In this document: positions 1-8,098 of the stretch, piece after piece
Layout: every line of letters begins with the position of its first letter
Numbering within the stretch: position 1 is the first letter of the stretch
NCBI GenBank assembly: GCA_964386525.1
Contig: CAYLSO010000087.1
Coordinates: forward strand, 1 to 23,655
Length of the DNA stretch: 23,655 bases
Source of the DNA: CAYLSO01 sp964386525
GTDB taxonomy: Bacteria; Eisenbacteria; RBG-16-71-46; DASYSL01
Reading direction: 5' to 3'
Made by a program: the position numbers and the translations under genes
Notes under the pieces: generated by a model
The model's database searches: none
What the model was told of the DNA's origin: nothing
What the model saw: only the letters and a program-made list of their open reading frames with translations

Positions 1-102
1 GGCCGCACCGAGCTCGGGGCGCGCGCGCCGGCCGGGCTCTGCTGGGCGCGGCTGTCGGCGGAAGGGCAGGAGATCGTCCGCCGTATCGCCGTCGTGCGCT
101 GA
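1..102 (+). CDS. 3' end of a secreted protein with FlgD-like / type IX-like C-terminal tail (partial)
   Basis: Only the last 33 codons are present, in frame from base 1 to the TGA at 100-102; the start lies outside the window. The visible peptide contains APAGLCWARLSAEG followed by a basic and hydrophobic end (RRIAVVR). This pattern, a 'P-x-G-x-Y/C-x-A/F-R-L' strand, a turn, then a short strand ending in a hydrophobic stretch plus Arg, is typical of FlgD-like Ig folds. These folds sit at the extreme C terminus of exported proteins in Eisenbacteria-like and other FCB lineages, where they are thought to act as sorting or anchoring domains. The usual aromatic before the A-R-L is replaced by Cys-Trp. 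The identity of the rest of the protein cannot be inferred. A strong terminator follows at 127-162. Confidence 0.6.
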   Translation, partial: GRTELGARAPAGLCWARLSAEGQEIVRRIAVVR

Positions 103-126
103 CGCCGAGCCGGAAGCCAAGCGTCA

Positions 127-162
127 GGGGCGGGGTCGCGAGCGGCCCCGCCCCGGTTCTTT
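127..162 (+). terminator. Rho-independent terminator after the left-edge gene
   Basis: A perfect 9-bp GC stem (GGGGCGGGG at 127-135 with CCCCGCCCC at 146-154) has a 10-nt loop that can form two further pairs. It is followed within 3 nt by the T-rich tail TTCTTT (157-162). It lies 24 nt after the stop of the left-edge gene and 19 nt before the end of the convergent maeB. The T-rich side favours termination in the plus direction; the stem may also slow transcription arriving from maeB. Confidence 0.75.
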
Positions 163-180
163 CCGGTCCGGCTGGCGCCC

Positions 181-2448
<2,268 letters not shown>

Positions 2449-2593
2449 GGGGAAGTTCCTCCGCCCGATCGCGGCGCCGGGGCCCGCGGGTGCGCGACGC
2501 GGCGGAGCGCGCGGCGGAGCGGGATCGGGTAGCTCGAGGTGAGAAGCCGGGAAAGTCGGCCGGTCGCAGCCGGCGAAAGTCTCCTTGTGGGGA

Positions 2594-2622
2594 TTGATAC
2601 ACCCGCGGGCAGCCTCTGCCTA
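2594..2622 (-). promoter_or_regulatory. Candidate maeB promoter
   Basis: On the minus strand a -35-like TAGGCA (plus 2617-2622) and a -10-like TATCAA (plus 2594-2599) are separated by exactly 17 nt. Each matches four of six positions of the sigma-70 consensus. This would give a leader of about 140 nt before maeB. The 261-bp divergent region (2449-2709) holds no convincing ORF. It has a short direct duplication of GCGGCGGAGCG near 2500-2520 and a small GCCGG/CCGGC hairpin near 2560-2575. Prediction from sequence alone. Confidence 0.4.
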
Positions 2623-2694
2623 GAGCTTCGATGGGGCCGCCCGCGGCGGGCGAAAACGCCGCGGACAACGGCTGCCCGCGCGCCGCGTTTCGGC

Positions 2695-2700
2695 TAGAAT
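2695..2700 (+). promoter_or_regulatory. -10 element of the ppsR operon, almost touching the start codon
   Basis: TAGAAT ends 9 nt before the ATG at 2710. A start of transcription about 7 nt after it would give a leader of only a few bases. There is no Shine-Dalgarno sequence between it and the ATG, which supports a nearly leaderless message. The -35 is weak (CTGCCC at 2672-2677, spacing 17). The same TAGA(A/C/T)T hexamer recurs ahead of three other genes in the window. Confidence 0.45.
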
Positions 2701-2709
2701 CGCGCCGCC

Positions 2710-3543
2710 ATGCCGAATCCCAGGGGACCCGCGATCTTCCTGGTCTCGGACGGGCGGGGCGAGACCGCCGCGCAACTGGTCAACGCCGCCATCGTCCAGT
2801 TCCGGGGCCAGTCCTACGAGCTGCTGCGCCGCGCCAACGTGCGCAGCGCGCGCCGCGTGCAGGCGGTCATGCGCGAGGCGGCGCGCTCCCAGGCCGTGGT
2901 CTTCTACACGCTCGTCGCCGACGAGACCCGGCGTGCCATGGCCGACCTGGCGCGCGAGTTGCTGGTGCCCACGGTGGACATCCTGGGACCCGCTTTCTCG
3001 GCGCTCCACGACCTCTTCAAGACCACCCCCACTTACCAGCCGGGCCTGCTCTACGCCACCGAGCGCGAGAGGTTCGACCGCCTGGAGGCCATCGACTTCA
3101 CGCTCAAGCACGACGACGGCCAGCGGCCCGAGGATCTGGGCGAGGCCGACGTGGTGCTGGTGGGCGTGTCACGCTCGTCGAAGACCTCGACGTGCTTCTA
3201 CCTGGCGTACGAGGGGGTGAAGGCCGCCAACGTCCCGCTGGTCCCCGAGGTGGAACCGCCGCCGGATCTGCTGCGCCTCGACCCGACGAAGGTCGTCGGC
3301 CTGCGGGTCAACGCCATGCGGCTGGCCACCGTGCGCGAGGCGCGGGCCCGGGGGCTGCCGCGGGAGGCGCTCGCCGCCTACCTGGAGCCCGAGACCCTGG
3401 CGCGCGAGCTGCGCGCCGCGAACCGCTTGATGCACGAGCACGGCTGGCACAGCCTCGACGTCTCCTACATGGCGATCGAGGAAGTCGCCCACGAGGTGAT
3501 GCGCTGGCGCGGCCTGCCGGCGGGCGGGCGGCGGGACCGGTGA
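2710..3543 (+). CDS. ppsR: Pyruvate, water/phosphate dikinase regulatory protein (DUF299 kinase-pyrophosphorylase)
   Basis: This 277-residue protein belongs to the DUF299 family. These enzymes switch PEP synthase or pyruvate-phosphate dikinase off by ADP-dependent phosphorylation of a threonine and on again by Pi-dependent dephosphorylation. Visible hallmarks are the N-terminal FLVSDGRGETA, the EAIDFTLKHDDGQ segment (about 127-139), the P-loop GVSRSSKT at 152-159 and the C-terminal VGLRVNAMRL. Length is normal. The ATG at 2710 fits the family N terminus, which begins just before the VSDG motif, although no ribosome binding site precedes it. The stop overlaps the GTG of the MFS gene by 4 nt. 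Its partner dikinase gene is not in the window, so whether it controls PpsA or PPDK cannot be told. Confidence 0.93.
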   Translation: MPNPRGPAIFLVSDGRGETAAQLVNAAIVQFRGQSYELLRRANVRSARRVQAVMREAARSQAVVFYTLVADETRRAMADLARELLVPTVDILGPAFSALHDLFKTTPTYQPGLLYATERERFDRLEAIDFTLKHDDGQRPEDLGEADVVLVGVSRSSKTSTCFYLAYEGVKAANVPLVPEVEPPPDLLRLDPTKVVGLRVNAMRLATVREARARGLPREALAAYLEPETLARELRAANRLMHEHGWHSLDVSYMAIEEVAHEVMRWRGLPAGGRRDR

Positions 3544-4850
3544 GGCGGGACCCCGCTTCTGCCGCGGAGCTGCCGCCGCCGACGGCGTTCCTCCGCTGGA
3601 CGGTGCTGGTGCTGGTCAGCACCGTGATGTTCGGGAACTACTACGCCTACGACGCGGTCGCGCCGCTCGCCGACCTCCTGCAGCGGCAGCTCGGCTTCAC
3701 CGACACCCAGCTGGGCATCCTGAACGCGATCTACAGCCTGCCGAACATCGTCATGGTGCTGATCGGCGGCATCATCGTCGACCGCATCGGCACGCGGCTG
3801 GCCACCCTGGTCTTCACCGCCGTCTGCCTGGTCGGCGCGGCGCTCACGGCCGCCTCGCCGTCGTTCCCGGTGATGGCGGCCGGCCGGCTGATCTTCGGCC
3901 TGGGCGCGGAATCGATGATCGTCGCGGTCACCACGGCGCTCGGCCAGTGGTTCGCGGGCCGGCAGCTGGGTTTCGCCTTCGGAATCAACCTCAGCATCGC
4001 GCGGGCGGGCTCCTACGCGGCCGACATGTCGCCGACCTGGGCGAAGCCGTTCTACGCCCAGGGCTGGCAGCCGCCCCTGTGGCTGGCCGTGGCGCTGTGC
4101 GCCGTGGGCCTCGCCGCCGCCGCGGCCTATTTCGTCGTGGAGCGCTCCGCCGAGCGGCGCTGTCACCTGCCGCGGCCGGCCCCCGCGGAACGCGTCGTGT
4201 GGAGCGATTTGTGGCGCTTCGACCGCTCGTTCTGGTACGTGATCGGCCTGTGCGTCACCTTCTACTCGGTGATCTTCCCCTTCCGCAGTACCTTCGCGAT
4301 CAAGTACTTCCAGCACGCGCACCGCCTCTCGCTCGAATCGGCCGGCGCGCTCAACGGCTACGTGTACCTGGCGGCGATCGTCGCCACGCCCGCCTTCGGG
4401 CTGATGGCCGACCGCATCGGCCGCCGCGCGCTGTTCATGGCGGTCGGCTCGCTGCTGCTCTTCGTGGCCTTCCCGGTGCTCGCCTACACGCGCTGGAACC
4501 TGTGGATCAGCACCGCCCTGATCGGGGTGGCGTTCTCGCTGGTGCCGGCCATCCTGTGGCCGTCGATCCCGTACCTGGTCGAGTCCCGCCGCCTCGGCAC
4601 GGCTTACGGATTCATGACCATGCTGCAGAACATCGGCCTGATGACCTTCAACCTCGCCGCCGGCTGGCTGAATGACCGGAGCCACGCCGGGCCGGAGCAC
4701 CCGCAGGGCTACCTGCCGATGCTCTGGATGTTCGGGCTCCTGAGCCTGTTCGGGCTGGCGTTCTCCGTGCTGTTGCGCCGGCGCGAGGTGGGCCCCGAGG
4801 GCCATGCCCTCGAGCGGGCCCGGCCGCGGGCCAAGCTCGCAGGAGGGTGA
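3540..4850 (+). CDS. MFS transporter, MFSD1-like (possible dipeptide carrier)
   Basis: This is a 436-residue integral membrane protein with about twelve hydrophobic segments and the MFS motif A twice: GGIIVDRIGTR after TM2 and GLMADRIGRR in the second half. The pattern YSLPNIVMVLIGGIIVDRIGTR-like in the first half, INLSIARAGS near 160 and LGTAYGFMTMLQNIGL near 365 resemble the MFSD1 branch. Animal MFSD1 is a lysosomal carrier for dipeptides. The start chosen is the GTG at 3540, whose GTGA overlaps the ppsR stop. The open frame extends much further upstream, but that part is antisense-like and overlaps ppsR. Its stop in turn overlaps or abuts the uraA start. The dipeptide substrate is inferred from distant similarity; other small organic anions are possible. 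Confidence 0.85.
   Translation: MRRDPASAAELPPPTAFLRWTVLVLVSTVMFGNYYAYDAVAPLADLLQRQLGFTDTQLGILNAIYSLPNIVMVLIGGIIVDRIGTRLATLVFTAVCLVGAALTAASPSFPVMAAGRLIFGLGAESMIVAVTTALGQWFAGRQLGFAFGINLSIARAGSYAADMSPTWAKPFYAQGWQPPLWLAVALCAVGLAAAAAYFVVERSAERRCHLPRPAPAERVVWSDLWRFDRSFWYVIGLCVTFYSVIFPFRSTFAIKYFQHAHRLSLESAGALNGYVYLAAIVATPAFGLMADRIGRRALFMAVGSLLLFVAFPVLAYTRWNLWISTALIGVAFSLVPAILWPSIPYLVESRRLGTAYGFMTMLQNIGLMTFNLAAGWLNDRSHAGPEHPQGYLPMLWMFGLLSLFGLAFSVLLRRREVGPEGHALERARPRAKLAGG
4842..4846 (+). promoter_or_regulatory. Ribosome binding site that decides the uraA start
   Basis: GGAGG at 4842-4846 directly abuts a possible GTG at 4847 but sits 6 nt ahead of a second in-frame GTG at 4853. The second spacing is normal and the first is not, so initiation at 4853 is preferred. 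Confidence 0.6.
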
Positions 4851-4852
4851 TC

Positions 4853-6148
4853 GTGGAGACCGGCCGCATCCTGTACCCGGAGGACAAGATCCCGCTGCCG
4901 CGCCTGGTGCCGATGGGGCTGCAGCACGTGGTGGCGATGTTCGGCGCCACCGTGCTGGCGCCGGTCATCATGGGCTTCGATCCGCAGCTGGCCGTCTTCT
5001 TCTCCGGCGTGGGCACCTTGATCTTCCTCGCCGTGACGGCGCTGAAGGTGCCCAGCTACCTGGGGTCGAGCTTCGCGTTCATCGGCCCGGTGCTGGCGGT
5101 GACCGGCGGCGACGCGGCGCGCATCCCGGAGGCGCTCTGCGGCATCGCCGCCGCCGCGGTCCTCTACGCCCTGGTGGCGTGGATCACGATCCGGCACGGC
5201 TCGCGGTGGATCGACGCGCTCATGCCGCCGGTGGTCACCGGCACGGTGGTGGCCATCATCGGCTTGAATCTCGCCTCCTCGGCGGTGGCCAACGCCGTCA
5301 ACGCCGATTTCGCCATCCGCAGTGCGGCCGAGGCGATCCCGGTGGCGGTCGCCCTGGCCACCTTCTTCACCGCCGCGCTGGTCGCCATCTACGCGCGCGG
5401 CTTCCTGCGACTGCTGCCGGTGCTGACCGGCGTCGTGGTGGGCTATGCCCTGGCCGCGGCCACCGGCATCCTCGACCCCGGCGCGCTCGCCGCCATCGGA
5501 GCGGCGCCCTGGGTCGGGTTGCCGCCGTTCGCCGCACCGCGGTGGAGCCTGCCGGCCATCGCGGTCGTGGCGCCCGTCTTCATCGTGCTGGTGGCGGAGA
5601 ACAAGGGCCACATCGCGGCCATCTCGAGCTACATGCAGCGCGATCTCAATCCCCACCTGGGCCGGGCGTACCTGGGCGACGCCGTGGCGACGTTCGTCTC
5701 CGCCCTCGGCGGCGGCACGCCGCAGACGACCTACGCGGAGAACATGGGCGTGATGGCCATCACCCGCGTGTTCTCGTCGTACAACTTCGTCATGGCAGGG
5801 GCCATCGCCGTGCTGCTGGGACTCTGCCCCAAGTTCGGCGCGCTCATCCGCTCCATCCCGGACCCCGTGCTGGGCGGCGTGACGCTCATCCTCTACGGGC
5901 TCATCGCCCTGATGGGCGTGAAGATCTGGATGGACGCCAGGGTGGACTTCTCGGACCAGCGCAACATGGTGGTGGCCGGGGCGTCGCTCATCGCCGCCAC
6001 GGGCCTGGGCGTCAAGGGCGTGACGGTCGGCGGGACGAACATCGCCGGGATCGCCCTCGGCACGGTGCTGGCGCTGGTGATCCACCTGGTGCTGCGGATC
6101 GCGCCGGGCGGCCAAGCGGCGCCGGGACCGCCCCGGCCCTTCGCCTGA
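4853..6148 (+). CDS. uraA: Uracil/xanthine permease family (NCS2), UraA-like
   Basis: This 431-residue inner-membrane nucleobase:proton symporter should import uracil. It opens like UraA (LPRLVPMGLQHVVAMFGATV), has the GSSFAFIGPV segment of TM3 and a Gln/Glu-rich substrate site. Glu249 (in AENKGHI) and Glu296 (in TTYAENMGV) match the two essential glutamates of E. coli UraA, Glu241 and Glu290, with nearly the same spacing. Length is typical. It is the third gene of the ppsR-MFS-uraA operon. A start at GTG 4847 would overlap the previous stop by 4 nt and add two residues; 4853 fits the ribosome site better. Uracil rather than xanthine is favoured by the similarity but not proved. Confidence 0.9.
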   Translation: METGRILYPEDKIPLPRLVPMGLQHVVAMFGATVLAPVIMGFDPQLAVFFSGVGTLIFLAVTALKVPSYLGSSFAFIGPVLAVTGGDAARIPEALCGIAAAAVLYALVAWITIRHGSRWIDALMPPVVTGTVVAIIGLNLASSAVANAVNADFAIRSAAEAIPVAVALATFFTAALVAIYARGFLRLLPVLTGVVVGYALAAATGILDPGALAAIGAAPWVGLPPFAAPRWSLPAIAVVAPVFIVLVAENKGHIAAISSYMQRDLNPHLGRAYLGDAVATFVSALGGGTPQTTYAENMGVMAITRVFSSYNFVMAGAIAVLLGLCPKFGALIRSIPDPVLGGVTLILYGLIALMGVKIWMDARVDFSDQRNMVVAGASLIAATGLGVKGVTVGGTNIAGIALGTVLALVIHLVLRIAPGGQAAPGPPRPFA

Positions 6149-6159
6149 TTCCGATCGGC

Positions 6160-6300
6160 CTCGGACGCCCCGCGCCGCCGCCGTCCCGTGATGTCGAAGG
6201 CGTCGAGGTGCGTCTCGGCGGCGATGGGGAGCACGAACGGGATCCGCGCGTCTCCGGCGGCCGGGTCGGGCGCGACGGCGAGCTGCGTGCCGGCAAGGGA
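6160..6300 (-). pseudogene. Possible gene remnant on the minus strand
   Basis: Read on the minus strand, codons whose third base falls on plus positions equal to 1 modulo 3 show a strong coding signature. Between 6187 and 6298, 36 of 38 third positions are G or C, while about 18 of 38 second positions are A or T. The first positions are in between. The peptide has a normal mixed composition, including GDARIPFVLPIAAETHLDAF. There is no in-frame stop before the segment runs into the antisense of uraA and no convincing start with a ribosome site, so it looks like a broken piece of a former gene. The family was not recognised. Confidence 0.3.
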
Positions 6301-6348
6301 GAGCGGGGGAGCGGGGTCAAGTCTTCGCCAATGAGCCGCCACCCTCCC

Positions 6349-6378
6349 TTGCTTCCGGAGACCTGCGCTGCCTAGACT
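6349..6378 (+). promoter_or_regulatory. Promoter for the metallophosphatase-like gene
   Basis: TTGCTT at 6349-6354 and TAGACT at 6373-6378 are separated by 18 nt. Both hexamers closely match the promoter seen before the M13 gene (TTGCTC, 17 nt, TAGATT). The predicted transcript starts near 6385, giving a leader of about 120 nt that begins at the inverted repeat. Confidence 0.5.
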
Positions 6379-6388
6379 TCGGGCGGTT

Positions 6389-6436
6389 CGGACCACGAGC
6401 CCCGGGCGGCGGGCGCCCGGCGGCGGGCGTGGTCCG
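6389..6436 (+). repeat. Nested inverted repeat at the start of the 5' leader
   Basis: CGGACCACG (6389-6397) is perfectly complementary to CGTGGTCCG (6428-6436). Inside it CCGGGCG (6402-6408) pairs with CGCCCGG (6414-6420) around a 5-nt loop. No T-run follows, so it is not a classical terminator. If the promoter at 6349-6378 is real, the structure forms the first part of the leader RNA. There it could stabilise the message or bind a regulator. Confidence 0.5.
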
Positions 6437-6473
6437 CGTGATTTCAACGGCAACCCGATCCACGTCGTGCCGC

Positions 6474-6492
6474 GCTCGCCCGGGGGGCGAGC
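6474..6492 (+). promoter_or_regulatory. Hairpin abutting the ribosome binding site
   Basis: GCTCGCCC (6474-6481) pairs fully with GGGCGAGC (6485-6492) around a 3-nt loop. The GGAGG ribosome site starts at 6494, two bases after the stem, and the ATG is at 6505. The stem could keep the ribosome site exposed or, by alternative pairing, hide it. Confidence 0.45.
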
Positions 6493-6504
6493 TGGAGGCC
6501 CAGC

Positions 6505-7488
6505 ATGCGACCTTTCTACTTCGCCGCGCTTCTCCTCGGCCTTGCCGGCCTGCTCCTGCTGGTGGGCGCGCCTCTGGTCCCGCCCACGGACGCCAAGACG
6601 ACGGTGGCGATCCTCAGCACGACGGATCTCACCGGCCACACCGGCCCCTGCGGCTGCCACATCCCCAAGGGCGGCCTGGCCCGCCAGGCGAGCTACATCG
6701 ACAGCACGCGCATCCGCTACGGCGATCCCGTCGTCGTGGACGCCGGCGACTGGTCCGCCGCCGGGCCGGAAGAGGCGGCCAAGACCCCGTTCTTCATGGA
6801 CATGATGCAGTCCCTGGCCTATGACGCGGTGACCGTGGGGGAGCTCGAGTTCGCCCATGGTTACAAGAGCTTCCTCCAGCAGGCGAAGAGACGCCCCAAG
6901 CTGACCATCGTGCAAGCCAATGTGCGCGCCCGCTCCAGCGGCGCCCTGCTGTGGAAGCCGTACGTGGTCGTCAAGAGGCAGGGCGTGCGGGTGGCCATCG
7001 CCGGGCTCCTCAGCAGGACGGTTCCCCTGGGCGCGGCCAAGGACGAAGTGACCGTGGAAGATCCGCTCGCGGTAGCTGAGAAGCTGGTGCCCGAGATGCG
7101 CAAGCAGGCCGATGTCGTGGTCCTGCTCGCCCACCTGGGGCGCGTGGACGCGGAAGACGTGGCCGCGCAGGTGCCGGGGATCGACGTGCTGGTCATCGGC
7201 CACCATCCGGGCCTCCTGCTCACCAGCCGCAAGGTCAACGAGACGACGTCGGTGGTCGGCGGGGTCGAGGGTCAGAATATCGGCGAGACCGTGTTCGACT
7301 GCGACGCCGGCAAGTGCGTGCCGCGCCAAGGCAAGGTCGTCGTCCTCTACGCGGAGGTGGGGGAGCGCGGCGACGTGGCCCGCGTCGTCAAGGCGTTCGA
7401 GGACTCGCTCGGCGCGGTCTACCCCAGGAAGAAGCCGGAGCCGGCGGCACCGCCGGCTCCGGCCGCCGCGCCGGACAGCTCGCACTGA
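6505..7488 (+). CDS. Exported metallophosphatase / 5'-nucleotidase-like protein with altered active site
   Basis: The 327-residue protein has an N-terminal hydrophobic segment (about 5-27; signal peptide or anchor) followed by a calcineurin-like metallophosphatase fold of the UshA/5'-nucleotidase kind. Landmarks are TTDLTGHTGPCGC (39-51), GGLARQASYID, VVDAGD (Asp82), LLAHLGRVD (His210) and GHHPG (His233/234). The DxH motif reads Asp41-Leu-Thr, so its histidine is gone. The usual GNHE reads Gly112-Glu-Leu-Glu. The PCGC pair of cysteines is kept from a subfamily that carries it after the first motif. A Pro/Ala-rich tail (311-324) ends the protein. GGAGG lies 6 nt before the ATG. It should act outside the inner membrane; catalysis is doubtful and a binding or different metal chemistry is possible. 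DinB-like gene follows after 34 nt. Confidence 0.75.
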   Translation: MRPFYFAALLLGLAGLLLLVGAPLVPPTDAKTTVAILSTTDLTGHTGPCGCHIPKGGLARQASYIDSTRIRYGDPVVVDAGDWSAAGPEEAAKTPFFMDMMQSLAYDAVTVGELEFAHGYKSFLQQAKRRPKLTIVQANVRARSSGALLWKPYVVVKRQGVRVAIAGLLSRTVPLGAAKDEVTVEDPLAVAEKLVPEMRKQADVVVLLAHLGRVDAEDVAAQVPGIDVLVIGHHPGLLLTSRKVNETTSVVGGVEGQNIGETVFDCDAGKCVPRQGKVVVLYAEVGERGDVARVVKAFEDSLGAVYPRKKPEPAAPPAPAAAPDSSH

Positions 7489-7522
7489 GTTCCCGGCCGC
7501 GAGGTCGCCCGAGGAGGCTGCG

Positions 7523-8026
7523 ATGCCGGCGATCCCGGCCGACGACCCCACCACCCGGCTGTTCCTGCGCCACGTCCTCGCCACCCTGGCCTATCGCGCG
7601 GGCAAGACGGTGCGCGGCACGCCGGCGGCCTTCGGCGAGTACCGCGCGGCGCCGGGCTCGCCCGCCGGCGTCGAGATCCTCGCGCACATGGGCGACCTGA
7701 TGGACTGGGTGCTGCGCATGGCGCAGGGCGATCCCCAGTGGACGAAGGCCACGCCGCTACCCTGGGAGCAGGAGATCGCGCGCTTCTTCGCCGCGCTGCA
7801 GGTCCTCGACGGCTACCTGGCGGCGGGGCATCCCATCCGCTGGGAGCCGGAGCGTATCTTCCAGGGCGGCATCGCCGACGCCCTGACGCACACCGGCCAG
7901 CTCGCCATGCTGCGCCGGCTGGCCGGCTACAAGATGAAGGGCGAGAGCTACGCGCGGGCCGACATCGCCAGCGGCCGGGTGGGGCTCGAGCAGACGCCGC
8001 CCGACCCGCGCCACGAGTTCGACTGA
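7523..8026 (+). CDS. DinB-like four-helix protein
   Basis: A 167-residue protein of the DinB/DUF664-like four-helix-bundle superfamily. Members are mostly metal-binding, and several are thiol-dependent transferases. Helix 2 carries EILAHMGDLMDWVLRM with His55. The last core helix carries ALTHTGQLAMLRRLAG with His123. The usual H-x-x-H-H-x-G-Q signature is reduced to one histidine, with Asp119 at the place of the first one, a pattern seen in a common environmental subgroup. The ATG at 7523 has GAGGAGG 5 nt upstream and gives a typical length; the frame stays open for about 400 nt further 5' but that part is antisense-like to the preceding gene. The substrate is unknown. It is probably cotranscribed with the metallophosphatase-like gene. 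Confidence 0.75.
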   Translation: MPAIPADDPTTRLFLRHVLATLAYRAGKTVRGTPAAFGEYRAAPGSPAGVEILAHMGDLMDWVLRMAQGDPQWTKATPLPWEQEIARFFAALQVLDGYLAAGHPIRWEPERIFQGGIADALTHTGQLAMLRRLAGYKMKGESYARADIASGRVGLEQTPPDPRHEFD

Positions 8027-8098
8027 CCCTGCGAAACCACCTCGTCCCGCGGCCCCGAATCTGGCACAATGCCGGCCGTGACCATACGAGGGCCGTCC

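Larger units (their letters stand above)
6149..6504. other. 356-bp gap between uraA and the metallophosphatase-like gene
   Basis: There is no complete gene here. From left to right the gap holds a minus-strand segment with coding-like base periodicity (about 6160-6300), a tandem 8-bp repeat GAGCGGGG x2 (6301-6316) that runs into GGGGTCAAGTCTT (6313-6325), a promoter (6349-6378), a 9-bp inverted repeat with a nested hairpin (6389-6436) and a hairpin just ahead of the next ribosome site (6474-6492). No T-run terminator for uraA was found. Confidence 0.6.

Noticed and set aside
2631..3539. Extended N terminus for the MFS transporter (frame open from 2631)
   Set aside because: The extension overlaps ppsR in another frame, has Arg/Pro-rich shadow composition, and the GTG at 3540 starts right before the first membrane helix.
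3465..4805. A 446-codon minus-strand frame opposite the MFS gene
   Set aside because: His/Gln/Arg-rich shadow composition, no ribosome site, and the MFS gene on the other strand is certain.
6389..6436. Terminator for uraA
   Set aside because: The structure is 240 nt after the stop, downstream of a good promoter, and lacks a T-run.
8069..8098. Earlier ATG for the porin at 8069
   Set aside because: It lies within a -10-like sequence, lacks a ribosome site and would put extra residues ahead of the signal peptide; 8099 has GAGGG at good spacing.
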